Shown here piece after piece: positions 28,389 to 37,163 of a stretch of DNA of 54,473 nt. Location of the stretch: positions 1 to 54,473 of the forward strand of contig LFRV01000113.1 of the NCBI GenBank assembly GCA_001512485.1, given 5' to 3'. The first letter of the stretch is position 1; each line of letters starts with the position of its first letter. A program made the translations under genes and the position numbers. Under the pieces are notes generated by a model that ran no database searches, was not told the DNA's origin, and saw only the letters and a program-made list of their open reading frames with translations. This DNA comes from Clostridiales bacterium DTU069 (lineage in GTDB: Bacteria; Bacillota; Clostridia; DSM-8532).

Positions 28389-28498
28389 TGCACATCTTAT
28401 CTACGGCTTTAGTATGTTTTACACAGCAGGAAACTTTCAGAGTATTTGCGGCAACAGTCACAAAATGCGCACTGATAAAAGAAAGGAAGAAACAAATT

Positions 28499-29515
28499 AT
28501 GTTTATACGGGATATCGGCATAGACCTTGGAACAGCTAATACATTGGTTCATATGAAAGGAAGAGGGGTAGTTCTCAGAGAACCCTCTGTTGTTGCAATA
28601 AATAATAACACCGGAGAAGTGTTGTCCGTAGGGCTTGACGCAAAAAACATGATTGGGCGCACGCCGGGGAATATTACGGCAATAAGGCCTATGAAGGACG
28701 GTGTAATAGCCAATTTCCAAATAACGCAGGGAATGATTAGATATTTTATCCGAAAGGTTATCGGAAACAACAGGATTTTAAGGCCGAGAGTAGTAGTATG
28801 TGTACCGTCGGGTGTAACCGAAGTGGAAAAAAGGGCTGTAATTGACGCGACTTTGCAGGCCGGGGCAAAAGAGGCTTACCTTATTGAAGAACCAATGGCG
28901 GCCGCAATCGGTGCGGGGCTCCCGGTGGAAGAGCCCACCGGAAGCATGGTTGTCGATATCGGGGGCGGTACGAGCGAGGTTGCGGTAATATCTCTCGGCG
29001 GGATAGTGGTCAGCCGTTCGCTGCGTATAGCCGGTGATGAGCTTGATGACGCTATTGTTCATTATGTAAAAAAAGAATATAATTTAATGGTGGGGGAACG
29101 GACGGCCGAAGATATAAAGATCAAGGTCGGTTCAGCATATCCTGTAAACGACGACCAGAAATACAGCATCAGCGGACGGGATCTCGTGACAGGTCTTCCG
29201 AGGGATCTATTGATAACAGCCGCTGAAGTCAGGGAAGCTTTGGCGGAAACGGTTAACGCTATAGTAGATTCCATCAGATACACCCTTGAAAAAACGCCGC
29301 CCGAACTTGCAGCCGATATTATGGAAAAAGGCATTATGCTGACGGGGGGAGGCGCTCTTCTTATAGGACTTGACAAACTGATTTTTCATGAAACCGGAAT
29401 TCCGGTAAATATTGCGGAGTATCCTCTTGATTGTGTTGCGATAGGTACCGGCAAGGTTCTCGAAGAATTGGAGCTGCTAAAACATGTATTGATTTCATCT
29501 AATAAGGTCAGATAA
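28499..29515 (+). CDS. mreB: Rod-shape determining actin homologue MreB
   Basis: 338 aa. Forms membrane-bound filaments that guide lateral wall synthesis. Actin-fold signatures: phosphate-1 loop [11 protein letters not shown] (residues 8-18), [16 protein letters not shown], phosphate-2 loop [15 protein letters not shown] and the adenosine motif [20 protein letters not shown] precedes ATG 28499; in-frame codons reaching back to 28385 overlap maf and are not supported by a ribosome site. First gene of mreB-mreC-mreD-mrdA. Confidence 0.97.
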   Translation: MFIRDIGIDLGTANTLVHMKGRGVVLREPSVVAINNNTGEVLSVGLDAKNMIGRTPGNITAIRPMKDGVIANFQITQGMIRYFIRKVIGNNRILRPRVVVCVPSGVTEVEKRAVIDATLQAGAKEAYLIEEPMAAAIGAGLPVEEPTGSMVVDIGGGTSEVAVISLGGIVVSRSLRIAGDELDDAIVHYVKKEYNLMVGERTAEDIKIKVGSAYPVNDDQKYSISGRDLVTGLPRDLLITAAEVREALAETVNAIVDSIRYTLEKTPPELAADIMEKGIMLTGGGALLIGLDKLIFHETGIPVNIAEYPLDCVAIGTGKVLEELELLKHVLISSNKVR

Positions 29516-29587
29516 AGAAAGACAAAAACCGTGTTATGTTTGAACAAATAAAACGCGGGTGACATTCAATGGCATTCCATTGAAGCA

Positions 29588-30457
29588 ATGTTGGGGAAGG
29601 GGTTCAACCTTTTGAGGAGGCTTTTTGGAAACAAATTATTCATTATATCGGTAGTTTTGGTTTTATTGTTTGTGCTTGCTGCGATGACAGCAAGTGAAAA
29701 CAGCAAGCTGAATGTGATAAGGAATGTTGTTTCTGTGCCTCTTAAACCTCTGCAGACTGGAATTAACGCGATTGGCGGCAAGATAAAGGATGTTGTTCAT
29801 TATTTTAAAGATATCCGGACCACAAAAGCGGAAAATGCGGAGTTAAAAATAAAAATACGGGAAATGGAGAGGGAACTTGAAAAAGTACACCGCCTGCAGA
29901 AGGAAAATGAAAACCTGAAAAAGCTGTTGTCATTCAAAGAACAGTATACGCAGGAAATAATAGCGTGCAATATAATATCGAAAGATGCCGGGAACTGGTT
30001 CGAAATATTTACGATTGACAGGGGAAGCAAAGACGGCATAGAACCGGATGATCCCGTAATAAACGCCGATGGCCTTGTGGGAAGGGTATCGCGCGTGGAT
30101 CTTCTTTCATCAAAGGTCATATCAATTATTGACACTGAAAGTTCGGTATCGGCAAGGCTGTCGAAAACACGCGATCTTGTTATTCTGAGAGGCGACGCGC
30201 AGCTTAGGACGCAAGGGCTTTGCCGGCTTGATTATATTACCCCGGATGTCGAAGTATCCGTCGGCGATAAAGTGGAAACTTCAGGACTGAACAGTTTATA
30301 TCCAAAAGGAATCATGATCGGCGAAGTAATACAGGTGGTTAAAAACGAAGGGCAGTTTGATTATTATGCTATAGTTAAACCTTCAGTTGATTTCAGGAGG
30401 CTTGAAGAGGTTGCCGTAATAAAAACCGCTGTTCAGGAAGAAGGAGATGACGAATGA
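29588..30457 (+). CDS. mreC: Rod-shape determining protein MreC
   Basis: 289 aa. A bitopic membrane protein that links MreB and the elongation penicillin-binding protein. TM segment near residues 16-37, coiled coil near 75-120 (AENAELKIKIREMERELEKV), then the beta-barrel domain (GSKDGIEPDDPVINADGLVGRV...STRLSKTRD-like ARLSKTRDLVILRG). The start lacks a clear Shine-Dalgarno, and an 8-bp hairpin (TTCAATGG/CCATTGAA, 29565-29584) ends 3 bp before the ATG. Translation may therefore depend on coupling or be restricted. The stop overlaps mreD (ATGA). Confidence 0.95.
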   Translation: MLGKGFNLLRRLFGNKLFIISVVLVLLFVLAAMTASENSKLNVIRNVVSVPLKPLQTGINAIGGKIKDVVHYFKDIRTTKAENAELKIKIREMERELEKVHRLQKENENLKKLLSFKEQYTQEIIACNIISKDAGNWFEIFTIDRGSKDGIEPDDPVINADGLVGRVSRVDLLSSKVISIIDTESSVSARLSKTRDLVILRGDAQLRTQGLCRLDYITPDVEVSVGDKVETSGLNSLYPKGIMIGEVIQVVKNEGQFDYYAIVKPSVDFRRLEEVAVIKTAVQEEGDDE

Positions 30458-30969
30458 GAAGGCGAATTCTGGTGCTTGGACTCCTTGTATATGCTGCGTG
30501 CCTTTTTCAAAGTACTGTATTCGGTTATATTGAAATTCTCAGGATAAGGCCGAATCTGCTTCTCGTTCTTGCTGTAACAATTTCTTTGATAAGGGTTAAT
30601 ATGGAGGCAGCTTTTATGGGCCTTGTATGCGGATTGGCGATGGATACGCTGATCGGCCGCACTTTGGGATGGTATGGAATGTGTTTGTTCCTGGTTTGTT
30701 TTGCGATAGGAATGATAAATTCAAAGCTGTACAAGGAAAATCCGCTGATTCCGGTTTTTTTCGTGTTTGTTTCATCGCTGGCGGTTGAACTTATGTACTA
30801 CTTCATAAATTTCTTTTTAAAGGGATACCAGGATTTCGGTTTTGTAATAACCGGCGTTATTCTGCCCGAGAGCTTGTACAATTCGGTGCTTACACTGTTT
30901 ATATATCCGTTGGTGCTACATTTGTATAAAAAACTGGATAAATACGATTTTGTTCATACACGCTTATAA
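30454..30969 (+). CDS. mreD: Rod-shape determining protein MreD
   Basis: 171 aa, integral membrane protein with about five hydrophobic segments. The family pattern is seen in RIRPNLLLVLAVTISLIR, GLVCGLAMDTLIGRTLGWYGM and VELMYYFINFFLKGY. It works with MreC in the elongation complex. Its ATG overlaps the mreC stop by 4 bp, with GGAG immediately before (GAAGGAGATGACGA), so translation is coupled. mrdA begins 15 bp after its end. Confidence 0.92.
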   Translation: MRRRILVLGLLVYAACLFQSTVFGYIEILRIRPNLLLVLAVTISLIRVNMEAAFMGLVCGLAMDTLIGRTLGWYGMCLFLVCFAIGMINSKLYKENPLIPVFFVFVSSLAVELMYYFINFFLKGYQDFGFVITGVILPESLYNSVLTLFIYPLVLHLYKKLDKYDFVHTRL

Positions 30970-30983
30970 CGAGGTTTTGAAAT

Positions 30984-33038
30984 ATGAACGCGGAACTGCA
31001 AAAAAAACAGAATTTTGATTTAAAAAGAAGATTTATTATATGTCTGGTTATTATACTGCTGATATGCGGGGTGTTTTTGCGCCAGCTTGTCGATATTCAA
31101 ATTGTAAACGGGCAGGAATACCTCGATACTTCTATGAAAAGAATTATAACGAACGGTGTTATATACGCGAACAGGGGGAATATTTACGACAGGTACGGCG
31201 TGCCGATAGCGGGCAATAGATTAGGTTTCTGTGTTCAGTTTGTGGATACCGGGCTGTCCCCCAGGGAAAAAAATGACCTGATTGCCAGGGTTATAAGACT
31301 ATTTGACACAAACGGCGACAGATATTCTTCGACAATGAGGGCCATATTCGCAAACAATCCTTACAGATTTCTTACAAACAAGGAAGGGTTTATTAAGCAG
31401 ATAGCTGTAAGCGACTCCGACAGGGAAATGCTTATGGAAGCGGATCCGAAGGACGTTTTTAAATACATGCGGGAGAAAACCTTCGAAATTGATCCGATAT
31501 ACACCGATGAAGAAGCATACCGCATTATGGAATTAAGATATGAAATGCTGATAAGGCCGGCTAAGATTACGGATCCGCTTATTATTGCCGAGGATGTATC
31601 AATAGAAACTGTTGTTACTCTCGAAGAACGCAACAGGGAATATCCCGGGTTCAGCACATTTTCAAAGCCATTCAGGGAATATTACGATGCGGAACTGGTG
31701 GCGCATGTGCTTGGACATATGGGAAATATCGGTGAGCTATATGATGAATGGTCGCAAAAATATCCCGAATTGGGATATACCTGGAAGGATACGGTTGGGA
31801 AGACCGGTATTGAGCGTTCAGAGGAGCACGTGTTAAGGGGTATAAACGGCAAAACAAGAAAAGAAGTGGACACCGACGGAAGGCTTACCTTCTATGAAGT
31901 TGTAGAGCCGCCGAAACCGGGGCAGGATATTTACCTGACGATTGATTTGAACCTTCAAAAAGCTGCGCTGGAGTCGTTAAAAAGGAATATTGAGGTTATA
32001 CGCGACAAGGAGCACAAGAAAAACTTCCATGACGCTAATGCCGGGGCTGTTGTCGCGATGGATGTGAAAACCGGGGAGATTCTGGCAATGGTCAGCTATC
32101 CTACGTATGATCCCGTCGTATTCCTGGAAGGCAACAGCGAAATGATAAATTACCTTTATACCCACCCTGATTCAATAACACTTAACAGAGCAACAAGCGG
32201 GAAATACGCACCCGGTTCGACATACAAGCCTCTTGTAGCGATAGCCGCGCTCGAGTCGGGCACAATAACTCCTCAAACGCTTGTCTACTGCCCGTCAAGG
32301 AAGGAAATAGGCGGTTTAATATGGCCGAACCTTGAAGGAAACCAGGGCAGGATTAACCTTGAGAAAGCGCTTGAAACCTCAAGTAATATGTTTTTCTTCC
32401 AAGTCGGTTTTGATACGGGAATAGATAATATTGTAAAATGGGCGAAAAACTTTGGGTTTGGAAAGAAAACAGGAATAGAAATAGGCGAAGAAATAGGTTC
32501 CCTTGCTTCAAGGGAATTCAAACTCGCGAATTATAACGAGGGGTGGGTTCCGGCCGATACGTGTAACGCCGCACTTGGCCAGTTGTATAACGCTTTTACG
32601 CCGATACAGCTCGTAAATTATGTTGCGAGCATAGCAAACGGCGGAAAGCTTTACAGGCCGCACCTTGTAAGAAAACGCGTTGACGCCTCGGGAGAAGTGC
32701 ATTTATCCGAAATTGAATACAGGGAATCGGGGGCGAAAGAGTCTACAATAAAAGCCGTACAAAAGGGTATGGTTGCGGTTACAAATTCCCAGGACGGAAC
32801 CGCAGTACACATTTTCAAGGATTTTCCGTTCGAAGTTGCCGGGAAAACCGGAACGGCCGAAACAGGGCTTGAAGCTACATCTTCGTCAAATGCTTTGTTT
32901 TTGTGTTATGCGCCTGCCGATAATCCTGAAATAGCGGTCGCCGTTGTTGTCGAAAAAGGTGTATGGGGTTCATGGACAGCGCCGATTGCAAAGGATGTGT
33001 TAATGGCGTATTTTAATATTAAGGAAAGACATAAATAA
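30984..33038 (+). CDS. mrdA: Penicillin-binding protein 2, elongation transpeptidase
   Basis: 684 aa. Cross-links peptidoglycan during side-wall growth. TM anchor near residues 16-35, dimerisation domain (ANRGNIYDRYGVPIAG at about 58-73), then the transpeptidase domain with SxxK (Ser412-Thr-Tyr-Lys415), SxN (Ser466-Ser-Asn468) and KTGT starting at Lys621. All active-site residues are intact, so no sign of an inactive homologue. The cognate SEDS polymerase RodA is not next to it, although it is often encoded nearby. The gene continues the mreBCD operon, and minC follows 57 bp later. Confidence 0.96.
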   Translation: MNAELQKKQNFDLKRRFIICLVIILLICGVFLRQLVDIQIVNGQEYLDTSMKRIITNGVIYANRGNIYDRYGVPIAGNRLGFCVQFVDTGLSPREKNDLIARVIRLFDTNGDRYSSTMRAIFANNPYRFLTNKEGFIKQIAVSDSDREMLMEADPKDVFKYMREKTFEIDPIYTDEEAYRIMELRYEMLIRPAKITDPLIIAEDVSIETVVTLEERNREYPGFSTFSKPFREYYDAELVAHVLGHMGNIGELYDEWSQKYPELGYTWKDTVGKTGIERSEEHVLRGINGKTRKEVDTDGRLTFYEVVEPPKPGQDIYLTIDLNLQKAALESLKRNIEVIRDKEHKKNFHDANAGAVVAMDVKTGEILAMVSYPTYDPVVFLEGNSEMINYLYTHPDSITLNRATSGKYAPGSTYKPLVAIAALESGTITPQTLVYCPSRKEIGGLIWPNLEGNQGRINLEKALETSSNMFFFQVGFDTGIDNIVKWAKNFGFGKKTGIEIGEEIGSLASREFKLANYNEGWVPADTCNAALGQLYNAFTPIQLVNYVASIANGGKLYRPHLVRKRVDASGEVHLSEIEYRESGAKESTIKAVQKGMVAVTNSQDGTAVHIFKDFPFEVAGKTGTAETGLEATSSSNALFLCYAPADNPEIAVAVVVEKGVWGSWTAPIAKDVLMAYFNIKERHK

Positions 33039-33094
33039 AACTGACAGCTAAAACACGATGGTGGAACTTATGCCGCATAAAGGAGATACGAAAT

Positions 33095-33766
33095 ATGGAG
33101 AACGCAAAAAATCAAATCGCATTTAAAGGAACGGCGGACGGACTGGTTATTATAATTCCCGGAGAAATGGAAACTAAAGAGATACTTGAACAAGTCGCGC
33201 TTAAAGTGAAAGCTGCGGAAAAATTTTTCAGGGGCGCAAAGCTTAAGGTTATGTACAGGGGCAGAAAGCTGACTGAAGAGGAAGAAGAAATGCTGGTCCA
33301 GATGATGGTTGTAAACAGCGGCGTTTCAATAGAAAGCATCCGCTTTGATCCCGAACAGCCTCAGCCGGAAAGGGAGAAGCCGTCAAAACTTTCGGGAATG
33401 CCCATAAGGAAGATTTTCTTTAAGGAGATTGAGGAAGGCCCGTGCAAGTTTATAAAAGGCACGGTACGCGGCGGAACACGTATTCTTTATGAGGGCAATG
33501 TTGTTGTTTTGGGGGATGCGAACCCCGGAAGCGAAATAGTGGCATCGGGGAATGTCGTTATTATGGGTACGATAAGGGGTATGGTACATGCCGGAGCCGA
33601 CGGCAACCGCAATGCCATTGTAGCCGCATTGAGGCTGTGTCCCACGCAATTAAGGATAGCGGATTTGATTACAAGATGCCCGGAAACTTATGAAGAAGAC
33701 ACATTTTTACCGGAGATTGCATCGATAAAAGACGGTGTAATATATGTAGAGCCGTTGGGTAAGTAA
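33095..33766 (+). CDS. minC: Septum-site determining protein MinC
   Basis: 223 aa. Inhibits FtsZ polymerisation away from mid-cell. The N-terminal FtsZ-binding domain covers about residues 1-105 (AFKGTADGLVIIIPGEMETKEIL and similar), then the C-terminal beta-helix that binds MinD (GTVRGGTRILYEGNVVVLGDANPGSEI, VIMGTIRGMVHAGADGNR). GGAG precedes the ATG. A strong terminator after it separates it from minD, so MinC is probably expressed with the mre genes and MinDE from another promoter. Confidence 0.95.
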   Translation: MENAKNQIAFKGTADGLVIIIPGEMETKEILEQVALKVKAAEKFFRGAKLKVMYRGRKLTEEEEEMLVQMMVVNSGVSIESIRFDPEQPQPEREKPSKLSGMPIRKIFFKEIEEGPCKFIKGTVRGGTRILYEGNVVVLGDANPGSEIVASGNVVIMGTIRGMVHAGADGNRNAIVAALRLCPTQLRIADLITRCPETYEEDTFLPEIASIKDGVIYVEPLGK

Positions 33767-33774
33767 AACGTTTT

Positions 33775-33818
33775 AAATACCGGATACCGGGAAATCCCGG
33801 GCAATTCCGGTTTTTTTT
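33775..33818 (+). terminator. Terminator after minC
   Basis: A nested stem: ACCGGA pairs with TCCGGT outside and CCGGG with CCCGG inside, followed by eight T. It ends the maf/mre/minC transcript. Confidence 0.88.
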
Positions 33819-33840
33819 ATTTTATGGGTTTTGATGTTGG

Positions 33841-33869
33841 TTGACAAGTAATTCAAAAACCGATATAGT
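33841..33869 (+). promoter_or_regulatory. Sigma-A promoter of minDE
   Basis: A perfect TTGACA (33841-33846), a 17-bp spacer and TATAGT (33864-33869). The leader before minD is about 140 nt. Confidence 0.85.
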
Positions 33870-34014
33870 TTTTAGTAGAAAACCTGTAAATTATATTTTT
33901 TGATTAAGACGGGTTAAAATGCCAGTTATAACCCAAAACCAAATAAGGACATTAATCGCCTGGTTAATATAACCGCAATTAGAGGCTGTTTTTTTTAATA
34001 ACGGAGGAATGAGT

Positions 34015-34815
34015 ATGGGTGAGGTTATTGTCATCACATCGGGCAAGGGTGGTGTTGGGAAAACCACAACTGCCGCAAATCTTGGCACCGGTTTATCTCT
34101 TTTGAACAAAAAGGCTGTTTTGGTTGATACCGACATAGGTCTTCGAAATCTCGATGTAGTTATGGGGCTTGAAAACAGAATAGTTTACGATTTGGTTGAT
34201 GCCGTTGAAGGGACATGCCGCCTTAAGCAAGCTTTAATAAAAGATAAAAGGTATGATGGTTTATATTTGCTTCCCGCCGCTCAGACGAGAGATAAAAATT
34301 CCGTTACGCCGGAACAGATGGTTAAGCTTTGTGAAGAACTGAAGGAAGAGTTTGATTTTGTTATCATCGATTGTCCCGCAGGTATAGAGCAGGGGTTTAA
34401 GAATGCTATCGCGGGAGCGGACAGGGCTATCGTAATAACAACGCCCGAAGTCTCCGCCGTCAGGGATGCCGACAGGATTATCGGCCTTCTCGAAGCAAAC
34501 GATATAAAAAATCCTTCGCTGATTGTAAACCGTGTACGGCATGAAATGGTAAGAAAAGGTGACATGATGTCAATAGAGGATATAATTGACATCCTGGCAA
34601 TACAACTCGTAGGGGTAGTACCTGACGATGAAAACATAATTATTTCTACAAACCGCGGCGAACCTGCGGTTTCGGATAATAAGTCGATGGCCGGACAGGC
34701 ATATCGGAACATTACACGCAGGATACTTGGCGAAGATGTGCCTTTTATGGATTTAGCCGGCCAGGGAAATTTTATTGCAAAAGTAAAAAAGCTGTTTGGT
34801 TTTCGATCGGCTTAG
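34015..34815 (+). CDS. minD: Septum-site determining ATPase MinD
   Basis: About 266 aa. A membrane-associated ATPase that recruits MinC and, with MinE, sets the division site. Deviant Walker A GKGGVGKTT with Lys11 and Lys16, switch region DTDIGLRNLDVVMG, Walker B VIIDCPAGIEQGF, and an amphipathic C-terminal membrane helix (NFIAKVKKLFGFRS). ATG 34009 is one base from GGAGG (34003-34007), so ATG 34015 is chosen, which gives the usual MGEVIVITSGKGG. In operon with minE (12-bp gap). Confidence 0.96.
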   Translation: MGEVIVITSGKGGVGKTTTAANLGTGLSLLNKKAVLVDTDIGLRNLDVVMGLENRIVYDLVDAVEGTCRLKQALIKDKRYDGLYLLPAAQTRDKNSVTPEQMVKLCEELKEEFDFVIIDCPAGIEQGFKNAIAGADRAIVITTPEVSAVRDADRIIGLLEANDIKNPSLIVNRVRHEMVRKGDMMSIEDIIDILAIQLVGVVPDDENIIISTNRGEPAVSDNKSMAGQAYRNITRRILGEDVPFMDLAGQGNFIAKVKKLFGFRSA

Positions 34816-34827
34816 GGAGGGGTTTAA

Positions 34828-35118
34828 ATGCTGCAACAACTATTAAGTAAACTAGGCCGGAAGCGTTCGTCTAAAGATGTTGCAAAAGAACGGTTAAAGC
34901 TGGTTCTCATACATGACAGGGCAAATGTTTCACCACAGTTTTTGGAAATGGTTAAAGGTGAAATAATTAAAGTGATTCGCAATTATATGGAGATTGATGA
35001 AGAAGCTCTTGATATCCAGCTTACAAAAACAGCAAGCGAAGAAGGGGATGGCGTTGTTCCTGCCCTTATCGCAAATATTCCTATAAAAAGCGTTAAAAAT
35101 GCCGGTAGGAGTTTTTAA
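34828..35118 (+). CDS. minE: Cell division topological specificity factor MinE
   Basis: 96 aa. Stimulates the MinD ATPase and drives release of MinC/MinD from the membrane. The N-terminal contact helix and beta-strand (DVAKERLKLVLIHDRANVSP) are well kept, followed by the dimerisation domain (FLEMVKGEIIKVIRNYMEID). Its presence implies an oscillating MinCDE type system, rather than the DivIVA/MinJ arrangement of Bacillus; MinCDE is usual in Clostridia. GGGAGG precedes the ATG. Confidence 0.93.
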   Translation: MLQQLLSKLGRKRSSKDVAKERLKLVLIHDRANVSPQFLEMVKGEIIKVIRNYMEIDEEALDIQLTKTASEEGDGVVPALIANIPIKSVKNAGRSF

Positions 35119-35153
35119 TAGTTTGTACTTTATCTTTATTAGCGGAGGCATTG

Positions 35154-35555
35154 ATGAATATTGCTTTTATAGTGCATGATAATAAAAAAGAGTTAATGGA
35201 AGCTTTTTGCATTGCATATAGTTTTATTTTGAAAGAGCATAACTTGTTTGCAACTTCCGGTACGGGCGCATTGATATCAGACGCAACCGACCTTTCAGTA
35301 AACTGTCTTGAGTATGGGCACCTTGGGGAAGAGCAGATTGCTGCCAGGGTCGCTTACAACGAAATAGATCTTGTTATATTTTTTGTCGATCCGTCTCAAA
35401 AGGAAGAGAAACTGCAGGGTTTCAACATCATACGCGAGCACTGTGATAACAATAATATTCCGCTGGCTACAAACCTCGCCACTGCCGAGATCCTTATAAA
35501 CGGTCTACACCGCGGAGACTTCGCGTGGCGTGAACTCGTCAACCCGACAAACTAG
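35154..35555 (+). CDS. Methylglyoxal synthase-like protein with altered active site
   Basis: 133 aa. The fold signature of MgsA is clear: IVHDNKKELM at the N-terminus (His8, Asp9), FATSGTGALISDAT at the phosphate loop, YNEIDLVIFFVDP (Asp79) and IPLATNLATAEILINGL, with the clostridial ending GDFAWRE. However, the catalytic loop GGDQQ of active enzymes reads GEEQI here (Asp to Glu60), and the conserved PHxPD loop after FFxDP is missing. MgsA normally makes methylglyoxal from dihydroxyacetone phosphate; this one may be weak, changed or inactive. ATG 35154 is preferred over TTG 35151 by spacing to GGAGG. It lies 35 bp after minE. Confidence 0.8.
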   Translation: MNIAFIVHDNKKELMEAFCIAYSFILKEHNLFATSGTGALISDATDLSVNCLEYGHLGEEQIAARVAYNEIDLVIFFVDPSQKEEKLQGFNIIREHCDNNNIPLATNLATAEILINGLHRGDFAWRELVNPTN

Positions 35556-35567
35556 TAAAAAGATTAT

Positions 35568-36881
35568 CTATTCAACACCATATACATCCTTTGATAAGTA
35601 ATCGAAGCTTTGTTTAAGCATATCAATTTCTTCACGAAGTTCCAAGAGTTTTTTGTCATACTCCTTCTGCGTTATCCAAAGCTTTGTCAATTCCTTTTGC
35701 ATATTTTCGACGATATTCCTAAGGCTAATTATCTTATTTTCGAGATTATTGGCTGGTATCCCGCCGGTAAGATTGCCTTGTTTTCCGTTCTTGCCTTCTG
35801 CCGGTTTTTTTACGGGCAGAATCTTATCAATCGTGTAACCATCCTTTTCGGCGGATTTTACCGAAGCAATGCGCGAAGCGGGCTCTTCGCCCAGGAAAGC
35901 CAATTGATACCCTTTTGAGAAATTGCCCGGAATTTCATTGAAATACCACGATGAGCGTTCTTTATCGATGTTTGTGCCGTAAATAAACCGGCAGGGCATA
36001 CCTGAATAATCGAAAATATAATGTGTTTCATCCGTCCAGTTTATGCCTCCGTCACCGGATGTCCTGAAATGGATATTCCGATTGTCGGTACGATAAAGAA
36101 TAAGAGTGCCGTTATTATAAACAAGCCCGCTCCGTCCTGCCGGGGATGGGTTTTTATATAATGTAAGCGGCTTTGTTTTGCCAGGTTCCATGAATAAAAC
36201 CCGGTGCATGCCATCGCGGTTATCCTGAAAAGCGGCGTATATCCGGTTGTCCTGTCCGCATACAGCCGACGGAAACAGGATATCGCCTCCGGTTTCGTAC
36301 AACTTTTCGGGAGCGGTGAAAATGGTCAGATCCTCCTTTAAAACTCTATGGTTCAAACACATTCCGTTTTTTTCGGAACGGGTATAAAATAGATGGCATT
36401 TCCCGGAACGATCCCTAAAAACAATATAATGACTGTCGGAACCGTCAATATAATCTATTGCCGCAGGTTTTGACAACACTCCTTTAATAATGCTCTGCAT
36501 CGCGATCAAACGGCGATCGTTATGGCGTATTACGTAAAAAAACAGGATAGTATCTTCAAATACCAGTAACGACAGATGCTTATTCCACGGCGTCGTGTCT
36601 TTGCTTCCCAATATCGGCTGGATATCTATATGTCCGCGGCGGCCGTGGCCGTATAAAATACGGCCGTCTTTTGCTTGGAAAACAAAATGGATTATATCTT
36701 TCCCGTCAATAGCGGCACAGAAATCATTTACGGATAGATCGGAAAGAACAAACGCACGCGACCAAACCCTGTCATCGCCGAGCATCCTCAGGCATAAACC
36801 GCGCTCCTCGTCATAATAGACATGATAAGATATATTGAAACTGTTTTTTAAAATTATATGCTTTTGTTCCGCTTTATTCAT
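35568..36881 (-). CDS. Asp-box beta-propeller protein with C-terminal coiled coil
   Basis: About 437 aa with no signal peptide or TM segment. The first ~330 residues are repetitive beta-strand units (for example VFRDRSGKCHLFYTRSE and AAFQDNRDGMHRVLFME), with one clear Asp-box (SGDGGINWTDE near residue 285) as in sialidase-type BNR propellers, but no catalytic sialidase motifs (no FRIP). A Lys/Gly-rich linker (KKPAEGKNGKQGN) leads to a C-terminal coiled coil (LENKIISLRNIVENMQKEL to EEIDMLKQSF). Start ATG 36881 has GGAGG 5 bp ahead. The gene converges on mgsA. A structural or spore-surface role is speculation. Confidence 0.7.
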   Translation of the reverse strand: MNKAEQKHIILKNSFNISYHVYYDEERGLCLRMLGDDRVWSRAFVLSDLSVNDFCAAIDGKDIIHFVFQAKDGRILYGHGRRGHIDIQPILGSKDTTPWNKHLSLLVFEDTILFFYVIRHNDRRLIAMQSIIKGVLSKPAAIDYIDGSDSHYIVFRDRSGKCHLFYTRSEKNGMCLNHRVLKEDLTIFTAPEKLYETGGDILFPSAVCGQDNRIYAAFQDNRDGMHRVLFMEPGKTKPLTLYKNPSPAGRSGLVYNNGTLILYRTDNRNIHFRTSGDGGINWTDETHYIFDYSGMPCRFIYGTNIDKERSSWYFNEIPGNFSKGYQLAFLGEEPASRIASVKSAEKDGYTIDKILPVKKPAEGKNGKQGNLTGGIPANNLENKIISLRNIVENMQKELTKLWITQKEYDKKLLELREEIDMLKQSFDYLSKDVYGVE

Positions 36882-37098
36882 ATATTCCTCCTGAAGCGGG
36901 TTTGTCCATGGCTTATTTATTATCAATACTATGTTTATCCATCGGGAAATATGTCTGTAACAGCCGTTTATTCGCTGCTTGTTCGGCGGATTTTTCTTTA
37001 TAATGCCGCACGCTGCTTACGCGACGGGACAGCAGCGTTGATTCCGGAATAATGAATATAAACCGGGAAAAGAGTTGTAAAAATGCATGCTTGTTAAT

Positions 37099-37126
37099 CA
37101 CCAAATATTTATACAGACATATTATG
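37099..37126 (+). promoter_or_regulatory. Possible sigma-K/E-type sporulation promoter
   Basis: CACC (37099-37102), 15 bp, then CATATTATG (37118-37126), close to the sigma-K pattern mACm N16 CATAnnnTA. It is 38 bp before a coat-like gene. A sigma-A alternative is not obvious. Weak call based on eye matching. Confidence 0.35.
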
Positions 37127-37163
37127 AAATTGAGATACTTTTGACTTTGGGGGAATGTAGCAT

